64,000 bases of DNA from Thiomicrospira microaerophila. Lineage in GTDB: Bacteria; Pseudomonadota; Gammaproteobacteria; Thiomicrospirales; Thiomicrospiraceae. The translations under genes were made by a program, and so were the position numbers. Every line of letters begins with the position of its first letter. Position 1 is the stretch's first letter. The notes beneath the pieces are model-generated. The model saw nothing but the letters and a program-made list of their open reading frames with translations. It searched no databases and was not told where the DNA came from. Positions 54,562 through 64,000 of this stretch are shown piece by piece. Location of the stretch: contig NZ_JYNN01000009.1 of the NCBI RefSeq assembly GCF_000934765.1, positions 1 through 64,000 of the forward strand, in the 5' to 3' direction.

Positions 54562-54924
54562 CTAGCCGAGTACGCGCTCAACTAGCTTTGTTAGTTTGTC
54601 TGGATCAAATGGCTTTATGATCCAGCCTGTTGCACCTAATGCCTTGCCTTTTTCTTTCATTTCCGTGCTGGCTTCGGTGGTAAGCATCAGCACTGGCGTG
54701 TATCTATAGTTGTCCAACCCTCGAATGGCCTCGAGCATTTCAAGGCCATTCATTACAGGCATATTGACATCTGAGATAATTAAATCAAACTGTTCTGCTT
54801 TCGCCCTTTCAAGACCAAGTGCGCCGTTTTCAGTGATTTGCAAGGCATAAGTCTTGCCTAATACCATCTCGACAAGCTGTCTAAGTGAGTTAGCATCATC
54901 TACATAGAGAATTTTTTTCATCAT
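54562..54924 (-). CDS. Single-domain CheY-like response regulator
   Basis: 120 residues from ATG 54924 (MMKKILYVDDAN). Receiver domain with D9/D10, phospho-acceptor D52 (IISDVNMPVMNG), Thr (LMLTTEA) and KPF. There is no output domain. It resembles the stand-alone receivers found in chemotaxis clusters (CheY-type, TWII-KPFDPDKL), but lies alone between purA and ppiD. It may be a phosphate sink or second CheY for a remote pathway (inference). Confidence 0.9.
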   Translation of the reverse strand: MMKKILYVDDANSLRQLVEMVLGKTYALQITENGALGLERAKAEQFDLIISDVNMPVMNGLEMLEAIRGLDNYRYTPVLMLTTEASTEMKEKGKALGATGWIIKPFDPDKLTKLVERVLG

Positions 54925-55066
54925 TTTACTCAATTTAATTAGAAATAAGTTGACTTATTTTAAGCGAATTTGGGTCTATTTCTTGAACTAAATTAAAAAT
55001 TTCTGCATTCGTTCTAACAGCTTGGTATCATAACGCGATTAAATAATTTTGATAAAAGGGTATTGA

Positions 55067-56953
55067 ATGTTATTAGCTATTCGTGAAAAGGTTCAGGGCT
55101 GGGTGGCATGGGCGATTGTTATTGTATTAATTGTACCGTTTGCACTTTGGGGTATTGATCAGTATGCAACCGGTGATCGAACTGTCGTCGTTGCGGAGGT
55201 AAATGGCGAGGCGATTAGCGCGACTGAGTTTATGCAAATGTACAACCGCCAAAGAATGCGAATGCAGCAACAGTTTGGTGATATGTTTGATCAAATCGTT
55301 GAAGATGATGTGCTTCGCAAGCAAGTGCTTGATGCGCTGATTGAAAGTCGGATTATTAAACAATGGGCGCAAAAAAACGGCCTTATTATTTCAGATGGTC
55401 AGCTTGCGGCTGTAATTCAAAACGCCGATGTGTTTTATGAGGATGGCCGTTTTTCGCAAAGGGTTTATGAAGAGCTGTTAATGCGCAATGGGTTATCTAT
55501 TGCAGGGTTTGAAACAGAGCAGCGCCAGTTTCTCCTTGAGGAGCAATATCGTAATTTAACAGCAGGCTCCATGTTTGTTACCGCAGGTGAGCTGGAAACC
55601 TTGTATCAGCTGCAAAACCAACGTCGCTATGTGGATTATCTGCGTTTAGATCAACGTATTTTTAATGATCAAATCGAGATTGACGAAGCACAAAAGCGTG
55701 ATTTTTATCAAAAAAATCAAGAACTATTTTTGGTGCCAGAGAAAGTGGTGGTCGACTACCTTACCTTCTCTGTACGCGATTTGGTCGGTGATATTGAGGT
55801 GACAGAAACGCAAAAGCGTGATTTTTATCAGCTCAACATCGGGCAGTTTACGCAACCTGAAATGCGTCGTGCGAGTCATATATTAATTCGTGGTGAACAA
55901 GATGAAGCCCTGGCAAAAATAGCTGAAATCCAAGCGAAGCTTGCCGAAGGGGTAGCGTTTGCTGCGTTGGCTCAAGAATATTCGCAAGACCCCGGTTCGG
56001 CCATGAATGGTGGCGATTTAGATTATTTTGAAACGGGGATGATGGTGCCTGAATTTGATCAAGCGGTGTTCTCTATGGCGAAAAATCAAATCAGTGATGT
56101 GATTCAAACTGACTTTGGTTGGCACTTGATTCATTTAACGGATATTCGTCAACCTCAAATATTAGCGTATGAGGATGTTGAGTCCGAAGTCGCTAGTCAG
56201 TTACGCTTAGAAAAAGCCGAGGCGGAATACTATAATCTGGTTGAATCGGTGAATACACTGGCTTATGAGCAGCCCGACAGCCTAGAGCCACTTGTGCGTT
56301 TAGTGACAGGAGAAATTCAAACATCAGCCGCGTTTGGTCGCGATGGTGGGCCAAGTTGGTTTAGCCAACGCCGAGTATTGGATGCGGTTTTTTCTGATGA
56401 TGTATTAAACGCACGGTTAAATTCGGCGGTGATTGAACTTGATTCGGGTACCGCGATGGTGGTGCGTATCAATGAATATAATCCAGCGTTTTTAGATACA
56501 TTTGAATCGGTTGAGCCGCAAATTGCTACGCGTCTGATGCGTGAAGCGGCGGTGGCAAAATCAGCCGAACTCGCGGATCAAGTGATGGCGGAGATTGAAG
56601 CGGGCGCAGATCCATCTAAAATTGATCGCAAAGGTGTAGAGTGGCATACTGTTGGCTGGATAGAACGTCAAACAGACACGTTGTTGCCTCAAATTAGCGC
56701 GGCCGCGTTTAAAGCGAAAAAGCCTCAACTAGACCAAGTAACCTGGGCGCGTGCCCAAACCCCAATGGGTGACACGGTATTGGTGCGTGTCAGTCAGGTA
56801 GATGTGGTTGAGGATGAGTCGCGTCGCTCGCAAGTTGCTGAGCTAGAGCAAGCCTTAACCGGCATCTATCTTACAGCTGAAATCGAAGCACGCTTAGCCG
56901 CGATTAAAGCGCAAGCGAAGATAGATATCAAGAGCGCGTTTAATCGCTTGTAA
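55067..56953 (+). CDS. ppiD: Periplasmic folding factor / peptidyl-prolyl isomerase PpiD
   Basis: 628 residues. One N-terminal membrane anchor (VAWAIVIVLIVPFALWGI), a SurA-like chaperone region and a parvulin domain (~265-360, RRASHILIRGEQDEALAKI, GDLDYFETGMMVPEFDQAVF at its start). PpiD associates with SecYEG and helps newly exported proteins fold. Ordinary; a terminator follows. Confidence 0.94.
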   Translation: MLLAIREKVQGWVAWAIVIVLIVPFALWGIDQYATGDRTVVVAEVNGEAISATEFMQMYNRQRMRMQQQFGDMFDQIVEDDVLRKQVLDALIESRIIKQWAQKNGLIISDGQLAAVIQNADVFYEDGRFSQRVYEELLMRNGLSIAGFETEQRQFLLEEQYRNLTAGSMFVTAGELETLYQLQNQRRYVDYLRLDQRIFNDQIEIDEAQKRDFYQKNQELFLVPEKVVVDYLTFSVRDLVGDIEVTETQKRDFYQLNIGQFTQPEMRRASHILIRGEQDEALAKIAEIQAKLAEGVAFAALAQEYSQDPGSAMNGGDLDYFETGMMVPEFDQAVFSMAKNQISDVIQTDFGWHLIHLTDIRQPQILAYEDVESEVASQLRLEKAEAEYYNLVESVNTLAYEQPDSLEPLVRLVTGEIQTSAAFGRDGGPSWFSQRRVLDAVFSDDVLNARLNSAVIELDSGTAMVVRINEYNPAFLDTFESVEPQIATRLMREAAVAKSAELADQVMAEIEAGADPSKIDRKGVEWHTVGWIERQTDTLLPQISAAAFKAKKPQLDQVTWARAQTPMGDTVLVRVSQVDVVEDESRRSQVAELEQALTGIYLTAEIEARLAAIKAQAKIDIKSAFNRL

Positions 56954-56993
56954 TAACCTTCTTAAGCTTGATTTGCTGTGTGATTATTGATAA

Positions 56994-57025
56994 GGCGGGT
57001 AAGCTAATGGCTTGCTCGCCTTTTT
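56994..57025 (+). terminator. Rho-independent terminator after ppiD
   Basis: An 11-bp stem (56994-57004 with 57010-57020, two G-U pairs), 5-base loop and T5 tail. Its tail touches the stop codon of the convergent BFD-like gene. Confidence 0.85.
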
Positions 57026-57257
57026 AGTGTTTATCCACCAGTGCATTCAGCAGGTGTTTAATTTGCAGTTTACAGCAACCATTGCCATCGGAAGCAAAGG
57101 TTTGTTGTCTTACCTTCTCCAGTGCGTCGGCACCATTCACAATCGCTTCGATGACCTTGATTTTGGGTATTTGATTACAAACACACAGGTTCTCATCTAA
57201 ATCACGTTTAAGAATTTCGGGTAATTGGTCAATCGCTTGTTGAAGTTTGTTGTCCAT
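57024..57257 (-). CDS. BFD-like [2Fe-2S]-binding protein
   Basis: 77 residues from ATG 57257 (MDNKLQQA). Four cysteines in the pattern C-x-C (NLCVCNQIP) and CC (GNGCCKLQI) about 35 residues later fit the bacterioferritin-associated ferredoxin/BFD [2Fe-2S] fold. It could handle iron release or act as a small electron carrier. There is no bacterioferritin gene beside it. An upstream start at 57284 is possible but would read through the ilvC terminator. Confidence 0.8.
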   Translation of the reverse strand: MDNKLQQAIDQLPEILKRDLDENLCVCNQIPKIKVIEAIVNGADALEKVRQQTFASDGNGCCKLQIKHLLNALVDKH

Positions 57258-57282
57258 CACTTTATTCACCGTCGGTTTAAAC

Positions 57283-57307
57283 AAAAAACCCAGCCGAAGC
57301 TGGGTTT
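57283..57307 (-). terminator. Rho-independent terminator after ilvC
   Basis: On the minus strand AAACCCAGC-TTCG-GCTGGGTTT runs into TTTG; the stem is perfect with a UUCG tetraloop. A second, weaker stem (ACTAAGAG/CTCTTAGT, 57328-57354) overlaps the ilvC stop. Confidence 0.93.
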
Positions 57308-57349
57308 ATCAACAATCTAAGCAAAAGACTAAGAGGTCGTTTTTGTCTC

Positions 57350-58399
<1,050 letters not shown>

Positions 58400-58483
58400 T
58401 TAAATGTTTTAAAAGTTGTTTAAAAACATGTAAAAAAATTTGTTGAATTATAACCCAGACCTAATTTAATTGCTTTAGAAGCC

Positions 58484-58495
58484 ACCAGGCCTGGT
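58484..58495. repeat. 12-bp iterated palindrome, copy 5 (intergenic)
   Basis: Exact ACCAGGCCTGGT just after the ilvH stop and about 32 bases upstream of the possible ilvC -10. Confidence 0.8.
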
Positions 58496-58507
58496 TGTAA
58501 AATCAGG

Positions 58508-58999
58508 CTAAATTTGCAAACATTTTTCACCGCGCATAATCCCCATTGCACCTGAGCGCACCGTTTCGAGGATAAAAGCCGGGTCAATCGCGGCGATAAA
58601 TGCGTCTAGCTTTTGGGTTTCACCAATCATTTGCACCGTGTAGGTGGTCGCGGTGACGTCGACAATCGTGCCACGAAAAATGTCCGCTAAGCGAACAAAT
58701 TCGTCGCGGTAATTGCCGACGGCAGAGAGTTTAATTAACATCAACTCACGTTCAATGTGTGCGCCTTCTGTTAAATCCACTACCTTGACAACATCAATTA
58801 AGCGGTTTAGATGCTTAACAATCTGTTCAATTTGATGGGCATTGCCAAGGGTAACCAGCGTTAAACGTGACAGCGATTCATCTTCAGTGGGCGCAACGGT
58901 TAAGGCTTGGATGTTATAACCTCTAGCTGAAAATAACCCCGCTACCCGAGATAACGCCCCTGATTCGTTTTCGATTAACATTGAAATTATATGCTTCAT
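58508..58999 (-). CDS. ilvH: Acetolactate synthase small subunit IlvH
   Basis: 163 residues with an N-terminal ACT domain (ISMLIENESGALSRVAGLFS) and the C-terminal regulatory half. It activates IlvB and confers valine feedback. It starts two bases after the ilvB stop. Confidence 0.96.
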   Translation of the reverse strand: MKHIISMLIENESGALSRVAGLFSARGYNIQALTVAPTEDESLSRLTLVTLGNAHQIEQIVKHLNRLIDVVKVVDLTEGAHIERELMLIKLSAVGNYRDEFVRLADIFRGTIVDVTATTYTVQMIGETQKLDAFIAAIDPAFILETVRSGAMGIMRGEKCLQI

Positions 59000-59001
59000 G
59001 C

Positions 59002-60699
59002 TTACACCAATATCATTTCGTTTTGGCCGGCACCGGCCGGAATCATCGGATAGACGTTTTCTTGCTGATCGGTAATGATGTCAATAAACACAAACCTGTC
59101 TTTGAGCGCAAACGCCTCTTCAAGTTGTTGCTTCATGGTAGCTGGGTTATCGATACGAATCCCTACATGACCATAGGCTTCAGCTAGCTTGACAAAATCA
59201 GGCAAGGAGTCCATGTAGGACATGGAGTAGCGACGGTCATAAAAGAATTCCTGCCACTGGCGTACCATGCCTAAAAACCCATTGTTTAGGCAGACAATCT
59301 TGACCGGTAAGCCATACTGTAAACAGGTGGAGAGTTCTTGAATGTTCATCTGAATTGAGCCTTCGCCAGTGATGCACAATACGGTCGCGTCCGGAAATGC
59401 CATTTGCACGCCCATGGCCGCAGGTAAGCCAAACCCCATCGTACCCAAACCGCCCGAGTTGATCCAGCGGCGTGGCTTGTCAAAGGTGTAGTATTGCGCG
59501 GCGAACATTTGATGTTGACCCACGTCAGAAGTGACATAAGCATCACCCTTGGTTACTTCCCATACCGCTTTTACTGCGGCTTGGGGTTTGATTTTGGTGC
59601 CACTGGTATCGAATTTTAGGCAGTCCATTGAACGCCATTCTTCGATTTGTGCCCACCAGGCCTGGGTGTTTTCTGCTTGCGGTTGCTGCGCCTGTTTATC
59701 AAGCAGCGCATTCATTTCTTGTAGCACCTGTTGAACAGGTCCCACAATCGGAATATCCACGACTACGTTTTTAGAAATAGATGCAGGGTCAATATCGACA
59801 TGAATGATTTTTGCCGTTGGACAGAACTTTTCGATATTGCCGGTCACACGATCATCAAAACGTGAGCCAATCGCAATCAGCACGTCACAATGATGCATCG
59901 CGAGATTCGCTTCGTAGGTGCCATGCATGCCCAGCATGCCAATACTTAATGGATCGCTTGCAGGGAAGGCTCCTAACCCCATCAGTGTTTGGGTAATCGG
60001 GAACCCCAGCTTTCTAACCAGCTTGGTGAGTTCCTCCGAGCCATCACCGAGCACCACACCGCCGCCGGTGTAAAAAATAGGGCGTTCAGCGCTGAGCATC
60101 ATTTCAACGGCTTTTCTGATTTGTCCGCTATGACCTTTTACTACAGGTAAGTATGAACGTAACGCAACTTCTTGTGGATATTCATAGTGGCTTGTGGCGT
60201 TTTGTACATCTTTGGGAAAGTCAATAACAACCGGGCCTGGTCGGCCGGTTGTGGCAATGTAAAAGGCTTTTTTGAGCGTAATTGCCAAGTCCTTGACATC
60301 CTTGACCAAGAAATTGTGTTTGACTATTGGGCGTGTAATGCCGACGGTATCGACTTCCTGAAACGCATCCAAACCAATCATGCTGGTTGGGACTTGTCCA
60401 GTGATAATAATCATCGGAATAGAATCTGTATAAGCGGTCGCAATACCTGTAACGGTATTGGTTGCGCCAGGCCCAGATGTCACCAATACAACCCCTGGCT
60501 TACCTGTAGAGCGTGCGAAACCGTCTGCGGCATGCACAGCGGCTTGTTCGTGACGCACAAGAATATGTTGTAATTTCTTGGCATCGGTATCTAGGGCGTC
60601 ATAAATGGGTAGCGCCGCGCCACCTGGATAACCCCATATATGCTCTACCCCCTCATCCTCCAAAAAATGGATTAAGATTTGGGCACCAGTTAGTTCCAC
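59002..60699 (-). CDS. ilvB: Acetolactate synthase large subunit
   Basis: 565 residues, thiamine-diphosphate enzyme. Catalytic Glu in VRHEQAAVHAADGFARSTG, the FAD-contact PIVGP/central domain, and the TPP motif GEGSIQMNIQEL with QYGLPVKIVCLNN. It condenses pyruvate or 2-oxobutyrate in branched-chain amino acid synthesis. GTG start at 60699 with GGAGGG eight bases upstream. It could equally be named ilvI. Confidence 0.95.
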   Translation of the reverse strand: MELTGAQILIHFLEDEGVEHIWGYPGGAALPIYDALDTDAKKLQHILVRHEQAAVHAADGFARSTGKPGVVLVTSGPGATNTVTGIATAYTDSIPMIIITGQVPTSMIGLDAFQEVDTVGITRPIVKHNFLVKDVKDLAITLKKAFYIATTGRPGPVVIDFPKDVQNATSHYEYPQEVALRSYLPVVKGHSGQIRKAVEMMLSAERPIFYTGGGVVLGDGSEELTKLVRKLGFPITQTLMGLGAFPASDPLSIGMLGMHGTYEANLAMHHCDVLIAIGSRFDDRVTGNIEKFCPTAKIIHVDIDPASISKNVVVDIPIVGPVQQVLQEMNALLDKQAQQPQAENTQAWWAQIEEWRSMDCLKFDTSGTKIKPQAAVKAVWEVTKGDAYVTSDVGQHQMFAAQYYTFDKPRRWINSGGLGTMGFGLPAAMGVQMAFPDATVLCITGEGSIQMNIQELSTCLQYGLPVKIVCLNNGFLGMVRQWQEFFYDRRYSMSYMDSLPDFVKLAEAYGHVGIRIDNPATMKQQLEEAFALKDRFVFIDIITDQQENVYPMIPAGAGQNEMILV

Positions 60700-60720
60700 A
60701 ATAATGGCCCTCCAGTTATT

Positions 60721-60754
60721 AAACCTCGCTATATCGAAAATCGATATGAGGTTT
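60721..60754 (-). promoter_or_regulatory. Hairpin in the ilvB leader
   Basis: AAACCTC/GAGGTTT and ATATCGA/TCGATAT pair around a 3-base loop, with a 3-base bulge. It lies just upstream of the ilvB ribosome site. A minus-strand TATAAT (60784-60789) sits in an ATTCTA-N6-TAGAAT palindrome about 30 bases further up. No leader peptide rich in Ile/Leu/Val codons was seen. Confidence 0.5.
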
Positions 60755-60870
60755 GCTTTAAAAAAATCGTGAAAAAGATTCTAATTATATAGAATTAGCA
60801 CGCTTTTGAGAATAGTAAATTGTATTTTGATCGATAACGATGCGTAATACCTGACTATTTTACTAGGTTT

Positions 60871-61413
60871 TTATCGGTTAAACAAATGTTCTCGATAATG
60901 TTTAAGCTCATCAATAGACTCTAAAATATCATCAAGCGCTAAGTGTGCCCCTTGTTTTTTGTGGGCGCTATAGACATCCGGTGCCCAGCGTTTAGCGAGT
61001 TCTTTTAGCGTGCTGACATCCAAGTTGCGGTAATGGAAAAAAGCCTCAAGTTCGGGCATTTCCTCAACCAAAAAACGGCGGTCTTGGCAAATGCTGTTGC
61101 CACACATCGGTGAAGCCCCTTTAGACACAAACTGGCCTAAAAACGCAAGGGTTTGCTGTTCAGCTTCACGCAGGCTGATGGTGCTTTGGCGAACGCGTTC
61201 GGTCAGACCGGATTTTCCATGATGTTCCACACACCAGCTGTCCATTTTGTCCAGCTCGGCCTCATTGGCATGAATCGCCAAAACCGGCCCTTGCGCCAAT
61301 ACATTAAGCTGGGAGTCCGTCACGACAGTGGCTATCTCGATAATGGTGTGATGACGAGGTTCCAGACCCGTCATTTCCAGGTCTATCCAAATCAAATTGT
61401 TGTCAGATTTCAT
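60871..61413 (-). CDS. orn: Oligoribonuclease Orn
   Basis: 180 residues, DEDDh exonuclease: [11 protein letters not shown] (first DxE), [12 protein letters not shown] (Asp) and [12 protein letters not shown] (H-x4-D). It degrades 2-5 nt RNAs and pGpG. Upstream of, and in the same orientation as, ilvB, but separated by 170 bases with their own promoter-like signals. Confidence 0.97.
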   Translation of the reverse strand: MKSDNNLIWIDLEMTGLEPRHHTIIEIATVVTDSQLNVLAQGPVLAIHANEAELDKMDSWCVEHHGKSGLTERVRQSTISLREAEQQTLAFLGQFVSKGASPMCGNSICQDRRFLVEEMPELEAFFHYRNLDVSTLKELAKRWAPDVYSAHKKQGAHLALDDILESIDELKHYREHLFNR

Positions 61414-61492
61414 TTTATTGCTCTTTTAAACTAGAATAAGCGCCTATATTAATAGGTTTAGCCCCGTTTTAAAACGAAATCAGGATGTTTAT

Positions 61493-62746
61493 ATGAATAT
61501 TATTAGTCTGTTATTTGTCTTTAGCTTAATTCTTAGCTTAATGATAGAGCTTTGGTTGAATATTAAAAACCAATTCCACATCCTTCAAAACCGCGAGCAG
61601 GTGCCCAACGAGTTTGCTGAAGTGGTCAATTTAGAAGCGCATCAAAAGGCCGCTGACTACTCACGCGCAAAACTGCATTTGGCTCGGTTTATTTTGTTTT
61701 TTGATGCCGCGCTGATACTGGTGATGACACTGGGCGGTGGATTTCAAGATATTTATAACATTTGGCTAGGGTTGGACATCAATCCTCTGTGGCGTGATGT
61801 CGGGTTTTTATTATCCACCTTTATGTTTCTGGCTATATTGCACTTGCCATTCAGTATTCTCAGCACCTTCCGCATCGAGGAGCGATTTGGTTTTAACAAA
61901 ACCACGCCTGCTAAGTTTATCAGCGATTTACTAAAACAATGGCTGCTGATGTTGGTTATAGGCTTACCACTGCTTTGGGCGATTGTTGCCATAATGAACA
62001 GTTTTATTGACCAGGCCTGGTGGTTTTATGCCTGGATTTTATGGATGAGCTTTAATCTATTATTGCTTTGGGCTTATCCAAAATGGATTGCGCCCTTGTT
62101 TAATAAGTTCAGCCCGCTCGAAGAGGGCGAGATGAAACAACGGATTGAGGCGTTGCTTGAACGCACAGGTTTTGAATCCAATGGCATTTTTGTGATGGAT
62201 GGTTCCTCGCGTTCGGGTCATGGCAATGCCTATTTTACTGGCATGGGCAAAAACAAGCGTATCGTGTTCTTTGATACCCTGCTAGAAAAACTATCGGTGG
62301 ACGAAGTGGAAGCAGTATTAGCCCATGAGTTGGGTCACTTTAAACACGGGCACATCAAAAAACGCCTGATCGAAGGGGCGGTGATGAGTTTGGCTGGTTT
62401 GGCTTTGTTGGGCTGGTTAGTCACCTTGCCATCATTTTATAGCGGTCTAGGGATCGAAACCGCTACACCTGCCGCCGCTTTATTGTTGTTTATGACCGCC
62501 GTACCCGTGATGTTCTTTTTCTTAGGGCCGGTGATGGCGCTCAAAAGTCGTAAACACGAATTTGAAGCCGATGCGTTTGCGGCACAGCACGTGGGTGCTG
62601 AGCATCTAATCAGCGCATTGCTAAAACTATATCGCGACAATGCCGCCACCCTAACGCCAGATCCGAGTTATTCGGCCTACTATGACAGCCATCCGCCCGC
62701 GAAAATTCGCATAGACCATTTAAAAAGCCTGCAAGGAGATAAATAA
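61493..62746 (+). CDS. M48 family membrane metalloprotease (Ste24/CAAX protease-like)
   Basis: 417 residues, polytopic. Zinc motif HELGHFKHGH and the third ligand in EFEADAFAAQHVG are intact. Membrane segments lie near the N-terminus, ~65-90, ~100-120, ~145-165, ~175-195 and ~300-350. The architecture is that of Ste24 (peptidase_M48 with N-terminal domain) rather than the shorter HtpX. Bacterial substrates are largely unknown; membrane protein quality control is likely. Its stop overlaps the next start. Confidence 0.92.
   Translation: MNIISLLFVFSLILSLMIELWLNIKNQFHILQNREQVPNEFAEVVNLEAHQKAADYSRAKLHLARFILFFDAALILVMTLGGGFQDIYNIWLGLDINPLWRDVGFLLSTFMFLAILHLPFSILSTFRIEERFGFNKTTPAKFISDLLKQWLLMLVIGLPLLWAIVAIMNSFIDQAWWFYAWILWMSFNLLLLWAYPKWIAPLFNKFSPLEEGEMKQRIEALLERTGFESNGIFVMDGSSRSGHGNAYFTGMGKNKRIVFFDTLLEKLSVDEVEAVLAHELGHFKHGHIKKRLIEGAVMSLAGLALLGWLVTLPSFYSGLGIETATPAAALLLFMTAVPVMFFFLGPVMALKSRKHEFEADAFAAQHVGAEHLISALLKLYRDNAATLTPDPSYSAYYDSHPPAKIRIDHLKSLQGDK
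62010..62021. repeat. 12-bp iterated palindrome, copy 6
   Basis: Exact ACCAGGCCTGGT in the M48 protease gene, read as Asp-Gln-Ala-Trp-Trp. Confidence 0.8.
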
Positions 62747-63123
62747 TGAGTCAGATAATCAATCCGTCAATGAATCAACCCATGAACGACCTACCCAACC
62801 TATTAGAACAGCGTTGCGAAGACATTGCCAAAGGGACAAAAGGGCTGGTGATTCCAACGATTGAAAGCTATTTGAATATGCTATCCGGCTGGGATGTGAC
62901 ACTCGATTACGCCAGTATCCACAAAACCTTTGCGTTTAAAAACTACCACCAAACGGTATCATTTGTGAATGCGGTGAGCTGGGTTGCACACAAAGAAGAT
63001 CACCACCCGGAAATATGCTTTGGCTACAATCAATGCAAAATCACCCTCAAAACCCACAACATCAAAGGCCTTAGCCAAAACGACATGATTATGGCGGCAA
63101 AGATAAATGCATTGTTGGACTAG
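62746..63123 (+). CDS. phhB: 4a-hydroxytetrahydrobiopterin dehydratase (PhhB/PCD)
   Basis: 125 residues. Active-site block with three His (HKEDHHPEI) and the family C-terminus (LSQNDMIMAAKINALL). It recycles pterin cofactor or serves molybdopterin/tetrahydrofolate pathways; no phenylalanine hydroxylase lies nearby. It starts on the A of the previous TAA and has AAGGAG upstream. Confidence 0.93.
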   Translation: MSQIINPSMNQPMNDLPNLLEQRCEDIAKGTKGLVIPTIESYLNMLSGWDVTLDYASIHKTFAFKNYHQTVSFVNAVSWVAHKEDHHPEICFGYNQCKITLKTHNIKGLSQNDMIMAAKINALLD

Positions 63124-63153
63124 GACGTGTTTTGGTCGTGAAAAATGAATAGG

Positions 63154-63229
63154 GTAGGGTGGATAAGCAAAGCGCATCCACCAAACGCTTGCAAAGTCAG
63201 CGTGGATGCGCTTTGCTTATCCACCCTAC
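63154..63229. repeat. Inverted repeat with 28-bp perfect arms
   Basis: 63154-63181 and 63202-63229 are exact reverse complements, separated by 20 bases. The outer motif GTAGGGTGGATAAG with an inner GCGCATCCAC resembles palindromic (REP-like) repeats dispersed in many proteobacteria. It follows phhB but has no T-tract. Confidence 0.9.
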
Positions 63230-63357
63230 TTGAAATCTTGTCATTAACCCAGATGTTTTTTTAATTTGAACTTTGAAATAAATATAAACGCGTCTGCACA
63301 ATTATTTCTTAACCCTTTAGTCGCTCTGGTTTATGCTATAGCAATAACATATAACTC

Positions 63358-63363
63358 TATAAT
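63358..63363 (+). promoter_or_regulatory. -10 element before the efflux adaptor gene
   Basis: Perfect TATAAT, 21 bases before the ATG, but no good -35. A 9-base inverted pair CCTTTAGTC (63313-63321) and GACTAAAGG (63369-63377) flanks it, so a regulator may act here. Confidence 0.4.
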
Positions 63364-63384
63364 AAAGAGACTAAAGGTTCCTTC

Positions 63385-64000
63385 ATGAAAAAACTTATTC
63401 AAATTGGCTTGCTAGCCAGTATTTCTATGTTGGCGAATGCCAGCCCCAATGCCCCTCAGGTGATTACCGCCAATGTGTTTGGTGAAACGATTGTTGAAAC
63501 CATTAATGCGCTCGGTACGCTATCGGCGCGCGAATCGGTGGCGTTGAGCGTGAGTGTGACTGAGCGTGTCGAGTCTATTCACTTTCAGGATGGTCAGCAA
63601 GTTAACAAGGGTCAGACATTGTTGCGCTTAGTTAGTCAGGAAGAGCGCGCTAGCCTTGAAGAGTTAAAAATTGCCACTGAAAATGCCAAGCGCCAGTATG
63701 ACCGTTTTCTGCCTTTGTTTCAGCGCGGCGATGTTTCGCAATCGATTTTGGATGAACGTAAGCGTGACTGGGATTTAGCCCGTGCGCGTGAAGCGGTGAT
63801 GCAAGCGAGGCTTGAAAAGTTGACGCTGGTGGCGCCCTTTGCGGGTCAAGTGGGCTTGCGTCAGGTCAGTGAAGGGGCCTTGTTAACCCCGGGCACGGTG
63901 GTGACAGAGTTGAAAGATTTATCACAAATGAAGCTGGATTTTACGGTGCCGAGTCGGTTTTTAACTGAATTAGCGCTGGGGTTAACCGTCAGCACGGAAA
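63385..64000 (+). CDS. RND efflux periplasmic adaptor subunit, 5' part (cut by window end)
   Basis: 205 residues are visible from ATG 63385 (AAAGG seven bases upstream). Signal peptide (LIQIGLLASISMLANA), then the barrel-sandwich half VESIHFQDGQQVNKGQTLLR, an alpha hairpin and the second half LVAPFAGQVGLRQVSEGALL. It belongs to the MexA/AcrA-like membrane-fusion family. The RND pump gene is expected just downstream. Substrate unknown. Confidence 0.9.
   Translation, partial: MKKLIQIGLLASISMLANASPNAPQVITANVFGETIVETINALGTLSARESVALSVSVTERVESIHFQDGQQVNKGQTLLRLVSQEERASLEELKIATENAKRQYDRFLPLFQRGDVSQSILDERKRDWDLARAREAVMQARLEKLTLVAPFAGQVGLRQVSEGALLTPGTVVTELKDLSQMKLDFTVPSRFLTELALGLTVSTE

Overview
The window is a chromosomal segment of a motile gammaproteobacterium. 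The evidence is the gene order flrA-flrB-flrC-fliEFGHIJK / fliLMNOPQR-flhBA-flhF-flhG-fliA-cheY-cheZ-cheA-cheW, and the neighbourhood mutL-miaA-hfq-hflX-hflK-hflC-DUF2065-hisZ-purA. The protein sequences and moderate GC content remind me of Thiomicrospira/Hydrogenovibrio-type sulfur oxidisers, but the genus is only a guess.

Region 1 (1-13.8 kb) is an accessory island. It holds the 3' part of a giant repetitive adhesin-like protein (open from base 1, stop at 6861). Three tightly linked genes follow: a GAF-domain/HlyD membrane protein, a PqqD-like/M50-protease/HlyD fusion, and a shortened SecA paralogue. A small-molecule kinase-type phosphotransferase comes next. I read the first four as one candidate export and anchoring system for the giant protein. 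I know no named secretion type with this set, so it is the best candidate here for an undescribed system. Much of the island has the opposite G-versus-C bias to the flagellar genes. It ends at an AT-rich, 96-113 bp MITE-like element.

Region 2 (14-41.2 kb) is a nearly continuous flagellar and chemotaxis locus. It has a degenerate FleQ/FlrA-like regulator, the FlrB/FlrC two-component pair, sigma-54 type promoters before fliE, fliK and cheA, and a sigma-70 type promoter plus a strong terminator that separate fliK-mcp from fliL onward. FliK has a 99-bp tandem repeat, FliN has three copies of its N-terminal Trp motif, CheA has a duplicated 29-residue segment, and cheW is interrupted by a single-base frameshift at an A7 tract that matches a -1 slippery site. 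Filament, hook, flagellin, motor and cheR/cheB genes are not in the window.

Region 3 (41.2-57.3 kb) is housekeeping: queG and tsaE (divergent), a LysM amidase, mutL, miaA, hfq, hflX, hflKC, DUF2065, hisZ, purA, a lone CheY-like receiver on the minus strand, ppiD, and a small BFD-like [2Fe-2S] protein. Region 4 (57.3-61.4 kb) is the minus-strand branched-chain amino acid operon ilvB-ilvH with ilvC, and orn upstream. Region 5 (61.5-64 kb) has an M48 protease, a pterin dehydratase, a 28-bp-arm inverted repeat, and the start of an RND efflux adaptor cut by the window end.

Across 14-62 kb a 12-bp palindrome, ACCAGGCCTGGT, occurs six times exactly, against a random expectation of about 0.004. It falls in different reading frames and between genes. 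It is absent from the island.
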